64,000 nucleotides of DNA from NCBI GenBank assembly GCA_020635875.1, contig JACJYY010000004.1, forward strand, positions 248,001 through 312,000. The letters run 5' to 3'. Positions 1 through 8,083 of the stretch are shown piece after piece. How positions within the stretch are numbered: position 1 is the first letter of the stretch; every line of letters begins with the position of its first letter. The stretch is from Flavobacteriales bacterium. Lineage in GTDB: Bacteria; Bacteroidota; Bacteroidia; Flavobacteriales; Flavobacteriaceae. Below the pieces are notes generated by a model that was given only the letters and a program-made list of their open reading frames with translations, was not told where the DNA came from and did not search any database. Made by a program: the position numbers and the translations under genes.

Positions 1-370
1 GGTCTGGAATATCCATGTTTTCTCCGGGAAACAACTCATTCAAAATCAAGATTACTTTTTCCTTTGACGCTTCATCAGGAGCCATTTCTAACACTTCCTT
101 GTGTACAGAAAGATCCATGGTATAAATCAAATCAAACTGCAAGAAATCATTTTTTGTAATCTGTCTTCCTTTTTGGTACGTAATGTCAAGACCATTTTTA
201 TCGGCAACAGCAATAGATCTTGGATCAGGTTGTTTACCTACGTGCCAATGACCAGTACCAGCAGAATCAACAATAAAATCCTTTTTAGGCAACTTACTGG
301 ATAAGATGCTTTCGGCAAGCGGAGAGCGACAAATGTTGCCCAAGCAAACCATTAGGATTCTTGTTTTCAT
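1..370 (-). CDS. Low-molecular-weight protein-tyrosine phosphatase, 3' end cut by window
   Basis: The minus strand reads MKTRILMVCLGNICRSPLAE from an ATG at 370 and stays open to base 1, so the C-terminus lies outside the window. The start carries the LMW-PTP signature CX5R(S): Cys9 is the expected phosphocysteine nucleophile and Arg15 binds phosphate. Later DSAGTGHWHVGKQPDPRS matches the conserved second segment of the family. The general-acid Asp loop should lie just beyond base 1 and cannot be checked. It is 9 bp downstream of dnaA on the same strand, so it is probably cotranscribed with it. The family dephosphorylates phosphotyrosine in the cytoplasm or, in some bacteria, phosphoarginine; the substrate here is unknown. 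Confidence 0.93.
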   Translation of the reverse strand, partial: MKTRILMVCLGNICRSPLAESILSSKLPKKDFIVDSAGTGHWHVGKQPDPRSIAVADKNGLDITYQKGRQITKNDFLQFDLIYTMDLSVHKEVLEMAPDEASKEKVILILNELFPGENMDIPD

Positions 371-379
371 AGCTTGATT

Positions 380-1804
380 TTACGAAAGTTTTGCGCTTAA
401 ATCGTCGACAAACTTTTTGAACTGCTTATCTGTTGCTAATAAGTTATCAACGGTTTTACAAGCGTGTAATACTGTAGCGTGATCTCTTTTACCAATTTTA
501 GAACCGATATTAGCCAAAGACGATTTGGTCAATTTCTTAGAGAAATACATGGCCAATTGTCTGGCTTGTACAATGTGTCTTTTACGTGTGGCTGATTGCA
601 ATGTTTCTACATCCATTTGGAAGTAGTTAGACACCACTTTTTGGATATAATCAATTGAGATTTCCTTTTTAACGTTTTTGACAAACTTATCGACTATTGA
701 TTTGGCTAAGTCTAGGGTGATTTCTTTCTTATTGAAAGAAGATTGTGCAATTAACGAAATAATAGACCCTTCTAATTCCCTGATATTTGTTTTGATGTGT
801 TTGGCCACATACTCAACGGCTTCTTCTGGCAATGTAACCCCGTCACGATACAAGATATTGTTTAAGATGGCAATTCGGGTTTCGTAATCCGGTTGTGTCA
901 ATTCAGCAGATAGACCCCACTTGAATCGGGAAAGTAAGCGTTGTTCAATATCTTGCATGTCAACAGGAGCCTTATCGGAAGTCAAAATTACTTGTTTCCC
1001 GTTTTGATGCAGATAGTTAAATATGTGGAAGAATGTATCTTGTGTTCCTGTTTTACCGGATAAGAATTGGATATCATCCACAATAAGTACATCTACTAAT
1101 TGATAGAAATGAATGAAATCATTTCGCGTATTTTTTCTTACCGCCTCTACAAACTGTTGCATGAAAATTTCAGCTGAAATATACAATACAACCTTGTCTG
1201 GGTGTTTTTCTTTAATTTCTAAACCAATAGCATGAGCTAGGTGAGTTTTTCCTAAACCAACACCCCCGTAAATCATTAACGGATTGAAAGATGTTCCTCC
1301 TGGTTTATTGGCTACAGCCATACCTGCTGAGCGAGCCAATCGGTTAGAATCTCCTTCTAAGAAACTTTCAAAATTGTAGTTGGAATTAAGTTGAGAATCT
1401 ATGTTGATGTTTCTGATTCCTGGGATGACAAAAGGATTTCTGATTTCAGCACTTTTATTATGAACAGGAACATCAATTTTTTGCGTTGTAACTGTTACTC
1501 TGGATGAGCTAGGTAATTGTTCTGTGAAAGGCTGTTTATTACCTATTCCGTTTTCCATCTTGATACGATAAATCAAACGGGCATCATTTCCTAATTCTTT
1601 GTTTAAGGCGACTTTTAACAACTTTACATAATGTTCTTCTAGCCACTCGTAAAAAAACTTACTAGGCACCAGTATATGAAGAGCATTATCTTTAAGATCA
1701 AGGGCTTGTATTGGTTCAAACCAGGTTTTATACGCCTGTTCAGGTATGTTATCTTTGATAAATAACAAACAATTTTCCCATGCTGATTGAGCAGTCGTAT
1801 TCAT
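380..1804 (-). CDS. dnaA: Chromosomal replication initiator DnaA
   Basis: 474 aa, the normal length for the family. Domain I is at about residues 1-85 (SAWENCLLFIKDNI...), followed by a variable linker to about 140 and the AAA+ domain with Walker A GGVGLGKT at 180-187 and Walker B VLIVDD at 239-244. A C-terminal helix-turn-helix domain holds the DnaA-box recognition signature, here KRDHATVLHACKTV. ATP-bound DnaA binds 9-mer boxes and melts the origin. The ATG at 1804 gives a standard N-terminus. A perfect DnaA box lies in its upstream region (1894-1902), which suggests autoregulation. The next gene on the strand is the phosphatase, 9 bp away. Confidence 0.98.
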   Translation of the reverse strand: MNTTAQSAWENCLLFIKDNIPEQAYKTWFEPIQALDLKDNALHILVPSKFFYEWLEEHYVKLLKVALNKELGNDARLIYRIKMENGIGNKQPFTEQLPSSSRVTVTTQKIDVPVHNKSAEIRNPFVIPGIRNINIDSQLNSNYNFESFLEGDSNRLARSAGMAVANKPGGTSFNPLMIYGGVGLGKTHLAHAIGLEIKEKHPDKVVLYISAEIFMQQFVEAVRKNTRNDFIHFYQLVDVLIVDDIQFLSGKTGTQDTFFHIFNYLHQNGKQVILTSDKAPVDMQDIEQRLLSRFKWGLSAELTQPDYETRIAILNNILYRDGVTLPEEAVEYVAKHIKTNIRELEGSIISLIAQSSFNKKEITLDLAKSIVDKFVKNVKKEISIDYIQKVVSNYFQMDVETLQSATRKRHIVQARQLAMYFSKKLTKSSLANIGSKIGKRDHATVLHACKTVDNLLATDKQFKKFVDDLSAKLS

Positions 1805-1893
1805 TTATTAAAGTAATTTTTCGGTATATCTTTCTATTTAAATTAGGGGGCGAAATTGAGCAAGTCATGTATCCAATTCCTATGTGACAAAAG

Positions 1894-1902
1894 TGTGGAT
1901 AA
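1894..1902 (-). promoter_or_regulatory. Perfect DnaA box upstream of dnaA
   Basis: The plus strand reads TGTGGATAA, the exact reverse complement of the consensus DnaA box TTATCCACA. It lies 90 bp before the dnaA start, in the gap between dnaA and the divergent thioesterase gene, next to an A-run followed by a T-run at about 1911-1926. This fits DnaA autoregulation. I found only one perfect box, so a full origin is not supported. Confidence 0.7.
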
Positions 1903-1975
1903 AATCACTAAAAAAAAAATTTTTTTGGGTTGTATTTTATAAAATTTTACCGTAAGGTTGTTCAAAATATAGGTT

Positions 1976-2380
1976 ATGAAAGAACACATTTATGAGGTAC
2001 GCGTGAGATATGCTGAAACAGATAAGATGGGTGTAGTGTACCATGCTAATTACGCTATTTACTTTGAAATGGGACGTGTTGAGTGGTTGAGAAGTCTAGG
2101 CTTATCCTACCGAGAAATGGAAGATAAGGGGGTGATGTTACCCGTTGTTTCTTTGACTATTGATTACAAACAACCTGCGTATTACGATGATTTGTTAAAA
2201 GTGACAACATATCTCAAAGAATTTACAGGTGTAAAAATTGTATTTGGTTACAAAATTCAGAACCAAATGGAGTCCGTTTTGACAACAGGAGAGTCAACAC
2301 TTGTTTTTGTAGACACGCAAACTAAAAGACCAACTCAAGCTCCAGGTTATGTAAAAGAAAAGTTTGAAATTTTGGAGTAA
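1976..2380 (+). CDS. Acyl-CoA thioesterase, YbgC/4-hydroxybenzoyl-CoA thioesterase family (hot-dog fold)
   Basis: 134 aa, typical of single-domain hot-dog thioesterases. The N-terminal block VRYAETDKMGVVYHANY contains the family's catalytic Asp (Asp16) and the nearby His23, followed by the long hot-dog helix (YFEMGRVEWLRSLG). These enzymes hydrolyse acyl-CoA thioesters in the cytoplasm; chain-length preference cannot be read from sequence. It diverges from dnaA across a 171-bp gap. The hairpin at 2561-2598 lies downstream and could end its transcript. In proteobacteria the YbgC branch sits with tol-pal, but no tol genes are present here. Confidence 0.9.
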   Translation: MKEHIYEVRVRYAETDKMGVVYHANYAIYFEMGRVEWLRSLGLSYREMEDKGVMLPVVSLTIDYKQPAYYDDLLKVTTYLKEFTGVKIVFGYKIQNQMESVLTTGESTLVFVDTQTKRPTQAPGYVKEKFEILE

Positions 2381-2403
2381 ATCGTATCTATTTAAGTAAG
2401 GCA

Positions 2404-2469
2404 TAAGTATTAATTAGTAAGTATTAATTAGTAAGTATTAATTAGTAAGTATTAATTAGTAAGTATTAA
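2404..2469 (+). repeat. Tandem 14-bp repeat, 4 full copies plus a partial
   Basis: Unit TAAGTATTAATTAG repeats exactly four times (2404-2459), then starts again as TAAGTATTAAG (2460-2470). It follows the thioesterase stop and lies in the gap before the LRR gene. Its reverse complement (CTTACTAATTAATACTTA) occurs at about 2523-2540, so the segment can fold back. There are no spacers, so it is not CRISPR. Slippage could change the copy number. Confidence 0.95.
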
Positions 2470-2560
2470 GTACTCAGAGTTAATAAAATTTGCAGCAAGA
2501 GTAAGCCACTTACTACTTACGCCTTACTAATTAATACTTAAACAATACTACTTAACACTT

Positions 2561-2598
2561 AAAAAGCCCATTGGGCTTCCGCTCAACAGGCTTTTTTT
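2561..2598. terminator. Compact intrinsic terminator hairpins between convergent genes
   Basis: AAGCCC-ATT-GGGCTT (2564-2578) is followed on the minus strand by a T-run, suiting the LRR gene. On the plus strand AAAAAGCC (2561-2568) can also pair with GGCTTTTT (2589-2596), which ends in a T-run and suits the thioesterase gene. The two alternative stems share bases. The arrangement recurs downstream of the gene at 5309. Confidence 0.7.
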
Positions 2599-2679
2599 AT
2601 AATTAATCTTTAAAAACTTTTAAAGTCCAAGAGTAAGCAAACTTACTACTTACGCCTTATGACTTACTACTTAAAAGAA

Positions 2680-5058
2680 TTATTCTTTCACAATCTTAGT
2701 CGTCGCTTCTCCTCTATCCGTCTTAACCTTCACCAAATACGTTCCTTTCGGTAAATGAGAAACCTCAAAACTCATTTTAGACACTTGTGGTACGGATAAT
2801 ACCATTTGTCCTTGTAGGTTGTAGATTTCAAGGGATTGAAGTTGAGCGTTGTTTTTAGATGTGATATATAATCGATCAGCTACAGGATTAGGGTAAACGG
2901 TTAATTCATCTGTAAAGTCAAAATCTTCTACTCCTAGATGTTCCTCAACGATAGTTGTGGTTTCGTTATTGGTGATAATCGGAAAGTTAAAATCAAAGTA
3001 AATACTGGCTTGATTACTAAAACTATCTCCTAATTTAAGTGTCGGTAAAGTTTTGATTTTAAAAATTACATAGCCATCATTTGTAGCATCCTCAAATGGT
3101 AATTGAATGCCTTCAAAAATGAATTCGACTTTATTGCCTGTAATACGAGTTTCAAAGTCATGACTTGCGTCCAAAGGCACCAACGTACTCACATCGAATT
3201 TAGATTCATCAATTTCATCAACCACAACAATATTCTCCGCAGGAAAAGTCCCTGTGTTCTCAAATCGAATACGGTAATGAATGTACTCTCCTATCATTTC
3301 TGGTAAAACATCAGTTCCTTCCAAACAGGTTTTATCATTAGGGTCGTAAGAGCCTACAACTGTTTGTCGAAGTTCATGAGTATTATCATTTGGAGTTTCA
3401 TCCGTACCGTCAAAACTAATTGAAGCCGTAAAGTTTAACAAATCTCCATTATTAACTGCAGGATCTTCCATTGGAGAGTTTACGTTAAACCGCACAAGTA
3501 TTGAACTTGATTCAAAAGGTTTTAAATTGGTAAATTTCCATAGCACTTTACCATCATTGTTTTCAGTTGGCGATTCACTAGATGAATCAAAATCTAATAC
3601 ATCATCCTTATAGTTGAGTTCAACTATTCCTGATAAAGAGGATGTTCCCTTATTCTTATATACAATCTTATATGTAGTATCAAATCCAGGTCGAGCGGGT
3701 ATACCAATGGGTGCAATTGTAATTTCTAAATCGTTTATATCTCCTATTGGAGTGATACAGAAATCTTGATTAATCTCTTTTAAATAATCCTCACTTGGTA
3801 GTTTTACATAAAAACTTTCAGGTTCTATAGAATAATAACTTCCATCCTCAATAATTGGGTAAATTGTATATGATCCTTCCTTTAAAAAAATTTCATAACT
3901 ATTACTCTTATCATAAATCATTTCAGTTAAGGATAATCTTTCATCAATTTTAAAATCTACTTTTGGCACGAATTGTTCTTCCTCTTTACAGTTAATAATA
4001 TTTCCTGATATTTTGTGCCATTTACCGATACCATTAAAAGAACAATAAGAATTTATAAGAACATCATCTTTAACTCGAGATTTTACTAATTCATACTCTG
4101 ACTCATCAACACATATTTTTTCAACGTTTCCAATCAAATATGTAGCTAACCCAGAAATACAATTGTTTGCACCATTTTTTAAATTTAGATATTCTAAATT
4201 TGGATTACTTACTTTCCAATTTCTTAAATCAGGATTATTAGAAAAATCTAATTCTTTCAATTTGTTTTCTTGACACTCAATATTCCATAGTCTGTGGTTG
4301 TTTGACAAATCTAATGCTGATAATTCATTTGAAGAACAATGCAAAAACTGTAAATTTTTGTTTTTTGATAGATCTAAATAGTTGATTTTATTATTTTTAC
4401 AATAAATTCCTTCTAGAAATTCTGATGGTATATTTATACTCGTTATAAAATTATCATCACATACTAATGAGACCATCGGATTGTTTGAAAAATCTAATTG
4501 AGATAAGCGATTATTGTTACATATAACATGAGATAATTTTAGGTTATTTGAAAAGTCAAAACTTGTCAATTCATTATTATTACATGTAATGGATTTTAGG
4601 TTGATATTATCATGAGTATTAATTTCTGACAACTGGTTATTATAAACAATAAGTGAGCTTAATTTTTTTAATTTTTGTATGTTAAGAGTTATTAGTTTAC
4701 TATTTGCACATTCAAGTTCTTCTAAATTAAGATTTTTTGACAAGTCTAAATTTGTCAATTTGTTTCCACCACAAACTAGTTTCGTAATATTTGTAAAAAA
4801 TTCTATTCCATGTAAATCCGATATTAAAGAACTTTGAACTTCTAATTTATATGCCAATTTAGCTTCGCTAACTTCAATTTCACCGTTTTTATTTTTATCT
4901 AAAGCAATAGCCCTACCAATATTATCAAAGGCAATTGGTTGATATGTGCCAGATTTTAAAAGTCTCTCTTTGAATTTTATGTCATTAAACTCAATAACCT
5001 GAGCATTCAAACCCACACAAACAAACAACAACCAAATTGCTATAAAAACTTTTCTCAT
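2680..5058 (-). CDS. Secreted leucine-rich-repeat protein with type IX secretion sorting domain
   Basis: 792 aa. Residues 1-19 are a Sec signal peptide ending LNAQ. About residues 85-300 are a run of short leucine-rich repeats of the bacterial type (LDLSKN.NL..L.C..N.L), each about 20-21 residues. A middle section (about 440-690) has repeated-domain or DUF11-like beta-sandwich text, including SYDPNDKTCLEGTDV and FDFNFPIITNNE. The last about 75 residues (YPNPVADRLYI ... LPKGTYLVKVKTDRGEATTKIVKE) are a type A T9SS sorting domain. It should be exported through the Sec and type IX systems and be anchored or released at the surface, with a likely adhesion role. A TATTTTTG -7 element lies at 5078-5085 on the minus strand. 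Confidence 0.9.
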   Translation of the reverse strand: MRKVFIAIWLLFVCVGLNAQVIEFNDIKFKERLLKSGTYQPIAFDNIGRAIALDKNKNGEIEVSEAKLAYKLEVQSSLISDLHGIEFFTNITKLVCGGNKLTNLDLSKNLNLEELECANSKLITLNIQKLKKLSSLIVYNNQLSEINTHDNINLKSITCNNNELTSFDFSNNLKLSHVICNNNRLSQLDFSNNPMVSLVCDDNFITSINIPSEFLEGIYCKNNKINYLDLSKNKNLQFLHCSSNELSALDLSNNHRLWNIECQENKLKELDFSNNPDLRNWKVSNPNLEYLNLKNGANNCISGLATYLIGNVEKICVDESEYELVKSRVKDDVLINSYCSFNGIGKWHKISGNIINCKEEEQFVPKVDFKIDERLSLTEMIYDKSNSYEIFLKEGSYTIYPIIEDGSYYSIEPESFYVKLPSEDYLKEINQDFCITPIGDINDLEITIAPIGIPARPGFDTTYKIVYKNKGTSSLSGIVELNYKDDVLDFDSSSESPTENNDGKVLWKFTNLKPFESSSILVRFNVNSPMEDPAVNNGDLLNFTASISFDGTDETPNDNTHELRQTVVGSYDPNDKTCLEGTDVLPEMIGEYIHYRIRFENTGTFPAENIVVVDEIDESKFDVSTLVPLDASHDFETRITGNKVEFIFEGIQLPFEDATNDGYVIFKIKTLPTLKLGDSFSNQASIYFDFNFPIITNNETTTIVEEHLGVEDFDFTDELTVYPNPVADRLYITSKNNAQLQSLEIYNLQGQMVLSVPQVSKMSFEVSHLPKGTYLVKVKTDRGEATTKIVKE

Positions 5059-5077
5059 ATCTTAAAAATTTAGATTT

Positions 5078-5085
5078 CAAAAATA
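5078..5085 (-). promoter_or_regulatory. Bacteroidetes -7 element for the LRR gene
   Basis: The minus strand reads TATTTTTG, matching TAnnTTTG, 20 bp upstream of the ATG at 5058. I found no TTG at the expected -33 spacing, so only half of the promoter is supported. Confidence 0.45.
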
Positions 5086-5100
5086 CTTAAAAAAAAGTTA

Positions 5101-5308
5101 ATTTTTAAACTAAGTAATAATTATTAAGGCATAAGTATTAAGTATCAATCATACACTAAAAATACTTTGCAACTTTTGACTTTCAACTTTCGACCAAAAT
5201 AAAAGCCCGCTGGGCTTTTACGCTCAACAGGCTTTCTATTATTAATCTTTCAAAACTTTTCAAGTCCAAGAGTAAGCAACTTACTACTTACGCCTTATGA
5301 CTTGCTAC
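5101..5308. repeat. Intergenic repeat block B, homologous to block A
   Basis: Left element TTAAGGCATAAGTATTAAGTA (about 5123-5143), a stretch of heptad-like TGACTTTCAACTTTC (about 5171-5187), a hairpin, then CGCTCAACAGGCTTT and the right element CAAGAGTAAGCAACTTACTACTTACGCCTTA (5267-5297). From about 5200 onwards it is a diverged copy of about 2562-2675. The stop codon TAA of the gene at 5309 is the first triplet of the repeat as read on the minus strand (TAAGTAGCAAGTCATAAGGCG). Confidence 0.85.
5196..5219 (-). terminator. Intrinsic terminator after the lysozyme-like gene
   Basis: Perfect 8-bp stem AAAAGCCC / GGGCTTTT (5201-5208 with 5212-5219) and a 3-nt loop, followed on the minus strand by ATTTT. 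It is the block B counterpart of the hairpin at 2564-2578. Confidence 0.7.
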
Positions 5309-5962
5309 TTACATCCTTACTTTCGCTTTGGCATTAGCGACAATATCAGAAGTATCATATCCTCCAAATTTCTTTAGGTAGGAACGCATAGGTGTTCCGT
5401 AACCGTCTTTAAACCCAGAGTTTCCGTTAGAACGTAAATATTTACGGATGTTTCCTGGGCCTGCGAGATGAGCCGCAGCCAAAATCCCAGATTCAGTAAC
5501 TATTGTGCCATTGATTACAGTACCAGAATACTTTTCAATTTCCTTACGCAAATACCATTTGTTTAACGACAATAAGGCGTTAAAGGCTTTTTCTTGCATA
5601 GATGGATTGTCTAAGAAGTTGTCCGTATTGTAAACCCCTATAGTTTCAAGAGTGGATTTACCAAACTGGTATTTACCCATATACCCTAAAGTATTTACTA
5701 CATTGTATCTACCTCTTGATTCTTTAAACGCAACAGCTTGTTTAAACGCGACTAAACTTTTTCCTGCAAAAGGAATTTTGGAAGTGAACCCAGCTTCTTC
5801 TTTCGTTGGTACAGAGTGTACCAATTCGTTACCAGATTCAACAATGAACCATTTGTAACGCAAATTGTAACTAGCTTTACTTTTTTCAGCCTTAAAACCA
5901 GTAATAAAAAAGGCAATTAATGCAACTGATGTAATGTAAAATAATTTCTTACTTCTTACCAT
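5309..5962 (-). CDS. Lysozyme-like / lytic-transglycosylase-like exported protein
   Basis: 217 aa with an N-terminal hydrophobic segment (about 7-25) that looks like a signal peptide or anchor. The core AVAFKESRGRYNVV...GYMGKYQFGKSTLETIG resembles the lysozyme-like fold of soluble lytic transglycosylases: a Glu (E81) followed by S-R-G, then a GxxGxxQF segment. Family members cut glycan strands in the periplasm. Many flavobacterial relatives are annotated as peptidoglycan-binding LysM proteins, but no LysM domain is visible here. The catalytic role of E81 is inferred from the motif. Its stop codon is supplied by repeat block B. Confidence 0.72.
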   Translation of the reverse strand: MVRSKKLFYITSVALIAFFITGFKAEKSKASYNLRYKWFIVESGNELVHSVPTKEEAGFTSKIPFAGKSLVAFKQAVAFKESRGRYNVVNTLGYMGKYQFGKSTLETIGVYNTDNFLDNPSMQEKAFNALLSLNKWYLRKEIEKYSGTVINGTIVTESGILAAAHLAGPGNIRKYLRSNGNSGFKDGYGTPMRSYLKKFGGYDTSDIVANAKAKVRM

Positions 5963-6114
5963 GTTATTGTTTTCTTCAGCTTAGAAATCAAACACCATTT
6001 TGATATTATACCAAAAATTTGTGTTTATAAAAGTGATAACCTCACTGAAATTTCACAGGGCAAATATATGGGCTTTTTTTTACCGCAACGACAAGAAATA
6101 TGTTAAATCTTTGA

Positions 6115-7038
6115 TTAGTAGTAAATTGGATGAAAGAGTAATCTTCCGTCAGCCCTTATTTCTAACGTTGGAAATGGGATTTTCAACATATTTAAATTAC
6201 TCAAAAAAGTTTTCAACAATTGATTTTTGGTTTTGATCTTGGACAAATCCACATCAAGGCTCAAATAATACTGTCTCACACGTTCTTTTTCAGGTAAAAA
6301 CACATTGTTAATAAATTCTGTATCCCCTGTAATCATGCCTTCTGCACCGTATCCAACAGCCAGGTTTAACCATGTAGGAACGAACTGTTTTTTGATGAAC
6401 GAATGTAGATTTATGGATAACCAATACGTTTGACCGTTATAATCCTTTAATAATTGCTCGTTTGGTGCGTTTCCTAAAACTGAAGGTCTAATCGTGGCAT
6501 AAGTGGTCTGATGAAAACTAAATTTAGGTTGTATCCGTTGCTCTTTCCAGAGCAAATCTTGTCCTATATATAAACCCGAACCTATGGCGTCTGCTATTAA
6601 ATCTCCCTTAGAAGCTCCCCATTCTTGACTAAAACCGTCAAAAACCTCCACTGTGGCAACAAGAGCAAAGCCTAAACCTGCTCCGTAAATCAATTGTTGT
6701 TTCTGATTGGCTCCAGTCCAATTGAGCAATTCAGCACCTACCCTGCTCAAATGATATCCTGAATAAAAATGCCCTACTTTATCCATTTGCAACCATTCGT
6801 AGTTGTCATTGATAAAATGAAAGTCCGACTTAGGATAATCTTTGTACCACAAATAATATAAGCCTGTAAAAGCGCCTACCGTCGCCACAGACTCTCCAAT
6901 AACAATTGTACGTAATCTGGGTTTGTGTAAGGAGTCAGACGGTTGCCAAAAAGAAATCTTCTCCGACTCTTGTGCTATGTGTGGAGTGCATACCAATATC
7001 ATAGCAATTATCAAGATTCGATGAAGGTTTAAGCGCAT
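6115..7038 (-). CDS. DUF2279 (YfiM-like) predicted lipoprotein or periplasmic protein
   Basis: 307 aa, with a signal peptide (hydrophobic to about residue 22). The central section LQMDKVGHFYSGYHLSRVGAELLNW ... EVFDGFSQEWGASKGDLIADAIGSG is the DUF2279/YfiM block, with a conserved DK.GHF.. motif and a later D...D pair. The function is unknown; the family is membrane-associated. Its ATG (7038-7036) overlaps the TAA stop of mltG (7040-7038) as TAATG, so the two are probably translationally coupled and it may act in cell-envelope maintenance. The 152-bp gap upstream of the gene at 5962 holds nothing I can identify. Confidence 0.8.
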   Translation of the reverse strand: MRLNLHRILIIAMILVCTPHIAQESEKISFWQPSDSLHKPRLRTIVIGESVATVGAFTGLYYLWYKDYPKSDFHFINDNYEWLQMDKVGHFYSGYHLSRVGAELLNWTGANQKQQLIYGAGLGFALVATVEVFDGFSQEWGASKGDLIADAIGSGLYIGQDLLWKEQRIQPKFSFHQTTYATIRPSVLGNAPNEQLLKDYNGQTYWLSINLHSFIKKQFVPTWLNLAVGYGAEGMITGDTEFINNVFLPEKERVRQYYLSLDVDLSKIKTKNQLLKTFLSNLNMLKIPFPTLEIRADGRLLFHPIYY

Positions 7039-8078
7039 TACCTGTAAATCTTTTGCTGGTTAATCCAACGTTGGTATTTTCTTCTATTAATGCCGTGTTG
7101 AGCAAGGGTTTTGGCAAACTCATGATAACCAAAACGAGTGACACTCGCACAGAAATACAAATAGTCGTGTGGCTCTGGATGTAAGACCGCGTCAATTGCC
7201 GAAATATCAGGCATAGCAATTGGCCCAGGGGGTAATCCTTTGATTTTGTAGGTATTATAAGGTGAATCAATGCCTAAATCCTTAAGTAACACTCTTTTTA
7301 TTTCTTGATCAAAATCGCCAGATTGTAGTTTAACTGCATAAATAACGGTAGGGTCTGCATCTAACTTTATCCCTCTTTTCAAGCGATTGAGGTACACCCC
7401 GGCAACCGTTGGTCGTTCTTCAATCATTACGGTCTCTTTATGAACTATAGAAGCCAATGTGGTTACTTGTTTTGGGGTTAAACCCAAATCGTGTGCTTGT
7501 TGTTTTCTTTTTTCGTTCCAAAAAATGCGATACTCTTTTGCCATTCTGTTAGCAAATTTCCTTGGGGTAGTGTTCCAATACAACTCATAGGAATTAGGAA
7601 TAAACATCCCCAACAACTCCTCTTTACTAAATTCATTTTCTTTTAAAAAGTCAGGATCAGTAATAGCGTTGAGGATTTGAATGCTATCAGGTTCAATTTG
7701 AGCAGCAATGCGCCCGGCAAATTTTTCTATAGTTTCTTGGTTGTTAAACGATACTTTTTTAGGAAGATTAACCCTTAAAGCTCGAATTATCTCTAGTGTA
7801 TTCATGCCTTTGGTAATCAAAAAACGGCCTGCCTTTACATTATCGGAATACATAGCTTTTTCAGCTACTATGGATATTCGTTCCGGTTTAACGACATAAG
7901 GTGTTAATAGTTGTTGTACCTCGGTAATTGAGCTCCCTGTAGGAATATGAATAAACACCTGAGGTTCTTCAAAGTTAGTATTTGGTGTAAAAATATCTTT
8001 ATACAATTTATATCCATATACCGAAGCCACGGAAACGATAACAATTAATGTGATGGAGATAATTTTGTTGAGTTTCAA
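7038..8078 (-). CDS. mltG: Endolytic murein transglycosylase MltG
   Basis: 346 aa, with one N-terminal membrane segment (about 6-25), then the YceG/MltG domain. The motif ASIVHKETVMIEERP...GVYLNRLKRGIKLDADPTVIYAV is diagnostic; E215 matches the catalytic Glu of the family (KET). MltG cuts nascent glycan strands at the inner membrane and so sets their length. It sits between an acetyltransferase gene (5 bp upstream) and the DUF2279 gene (overlapping), in a dapF - GNAT - mltG - DUF2279 operon with an envelope and peptidoglycan theme: dapF provides meso-diaminopimelate for the same polymer. Confidence 0.95.
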   Translation of the reverse strand: MKLNKIISITLIVIVSVASVYGYKLYKDIFTPNTNFEEPQVFIHIPTGSSITEVQQLLTPYVVKPERISIVAEKAMYSDNVKAGRFLITKGMNTLEIIRALRVNLPKKVSFNNQETIEKFAGRIAAQIEPDSIQILNAITDPDFLKENEFSKEELLGMFIPNSYELYWNTTPRKFANRMAKEYRIFWNEKRKQQAHDLGLTPKQVTTLASIVHKETVMIEERPTVAGVYLNRLKRGIKLDADPTVIYAVKLQSGDFDQEIKRVLLKDLGIDSPYNTYKIKGLPPGPIAMPDISAIDAVLHPEPHDYLYFCASVTRFGYHEFAKTLAQHGINRRKYQRWINQQKIYR

Positions 8079-8083
8079 ACCTT

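Larger units (their letters stand above)
2381..2679. repeat. Intergenic repeat block A (inverted TAAG...CTTA elements around a terminator)
   Basis: This 299-bp gap contains no gene. It holds a left-hand element (TAAGGCATAAGTATTAA at about 2398), the 14-bp tandem array, and two right-hand copies of CAAGAGTAAGC..CTTACTACTTACGCCTTA (2496-2526 and 2628-2659). Between the two copies lies a hairpin terminator. The part from about 2562 to 2675 is a near copy of about 5200-5312 (block B), sharing the terminator hairpin, the CGCTCAACAGGCTTT string, the AATCTTT.AAAACTTTT.AAGTCCAAGAG string and the terminal repeat. Blocks A and B therefore look like two members of one dispersed intergenic element. Confidence 0.85.

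Noticed and set aside
101..304. Plus-strand gene over the phosphatase
   Set aside because: Antisense to a clear phosphatase reading frame.
1805..1975. Full replication origin
   Set aside because: Only one perfect DnaA box was found and skew cannot be computed across a genome from this window.
2404..2469. CRISPR-like array
   Set aside because: The 14-bp units are contiguous with no spacers and no cas genes are near; it is a simple tandem repeat.
2680..5058. Internalin-like virulence factor
   Set aside because: The leucine-rich repeats alone do not show this; the protein has a flavobacterial T9SS sorting domain.
6000..6236. Plus-strand 78-codon gene
   Set aside because: Mostly antisense to the DUF2279 3' end and its flank, with no codon bias or recognisable product.
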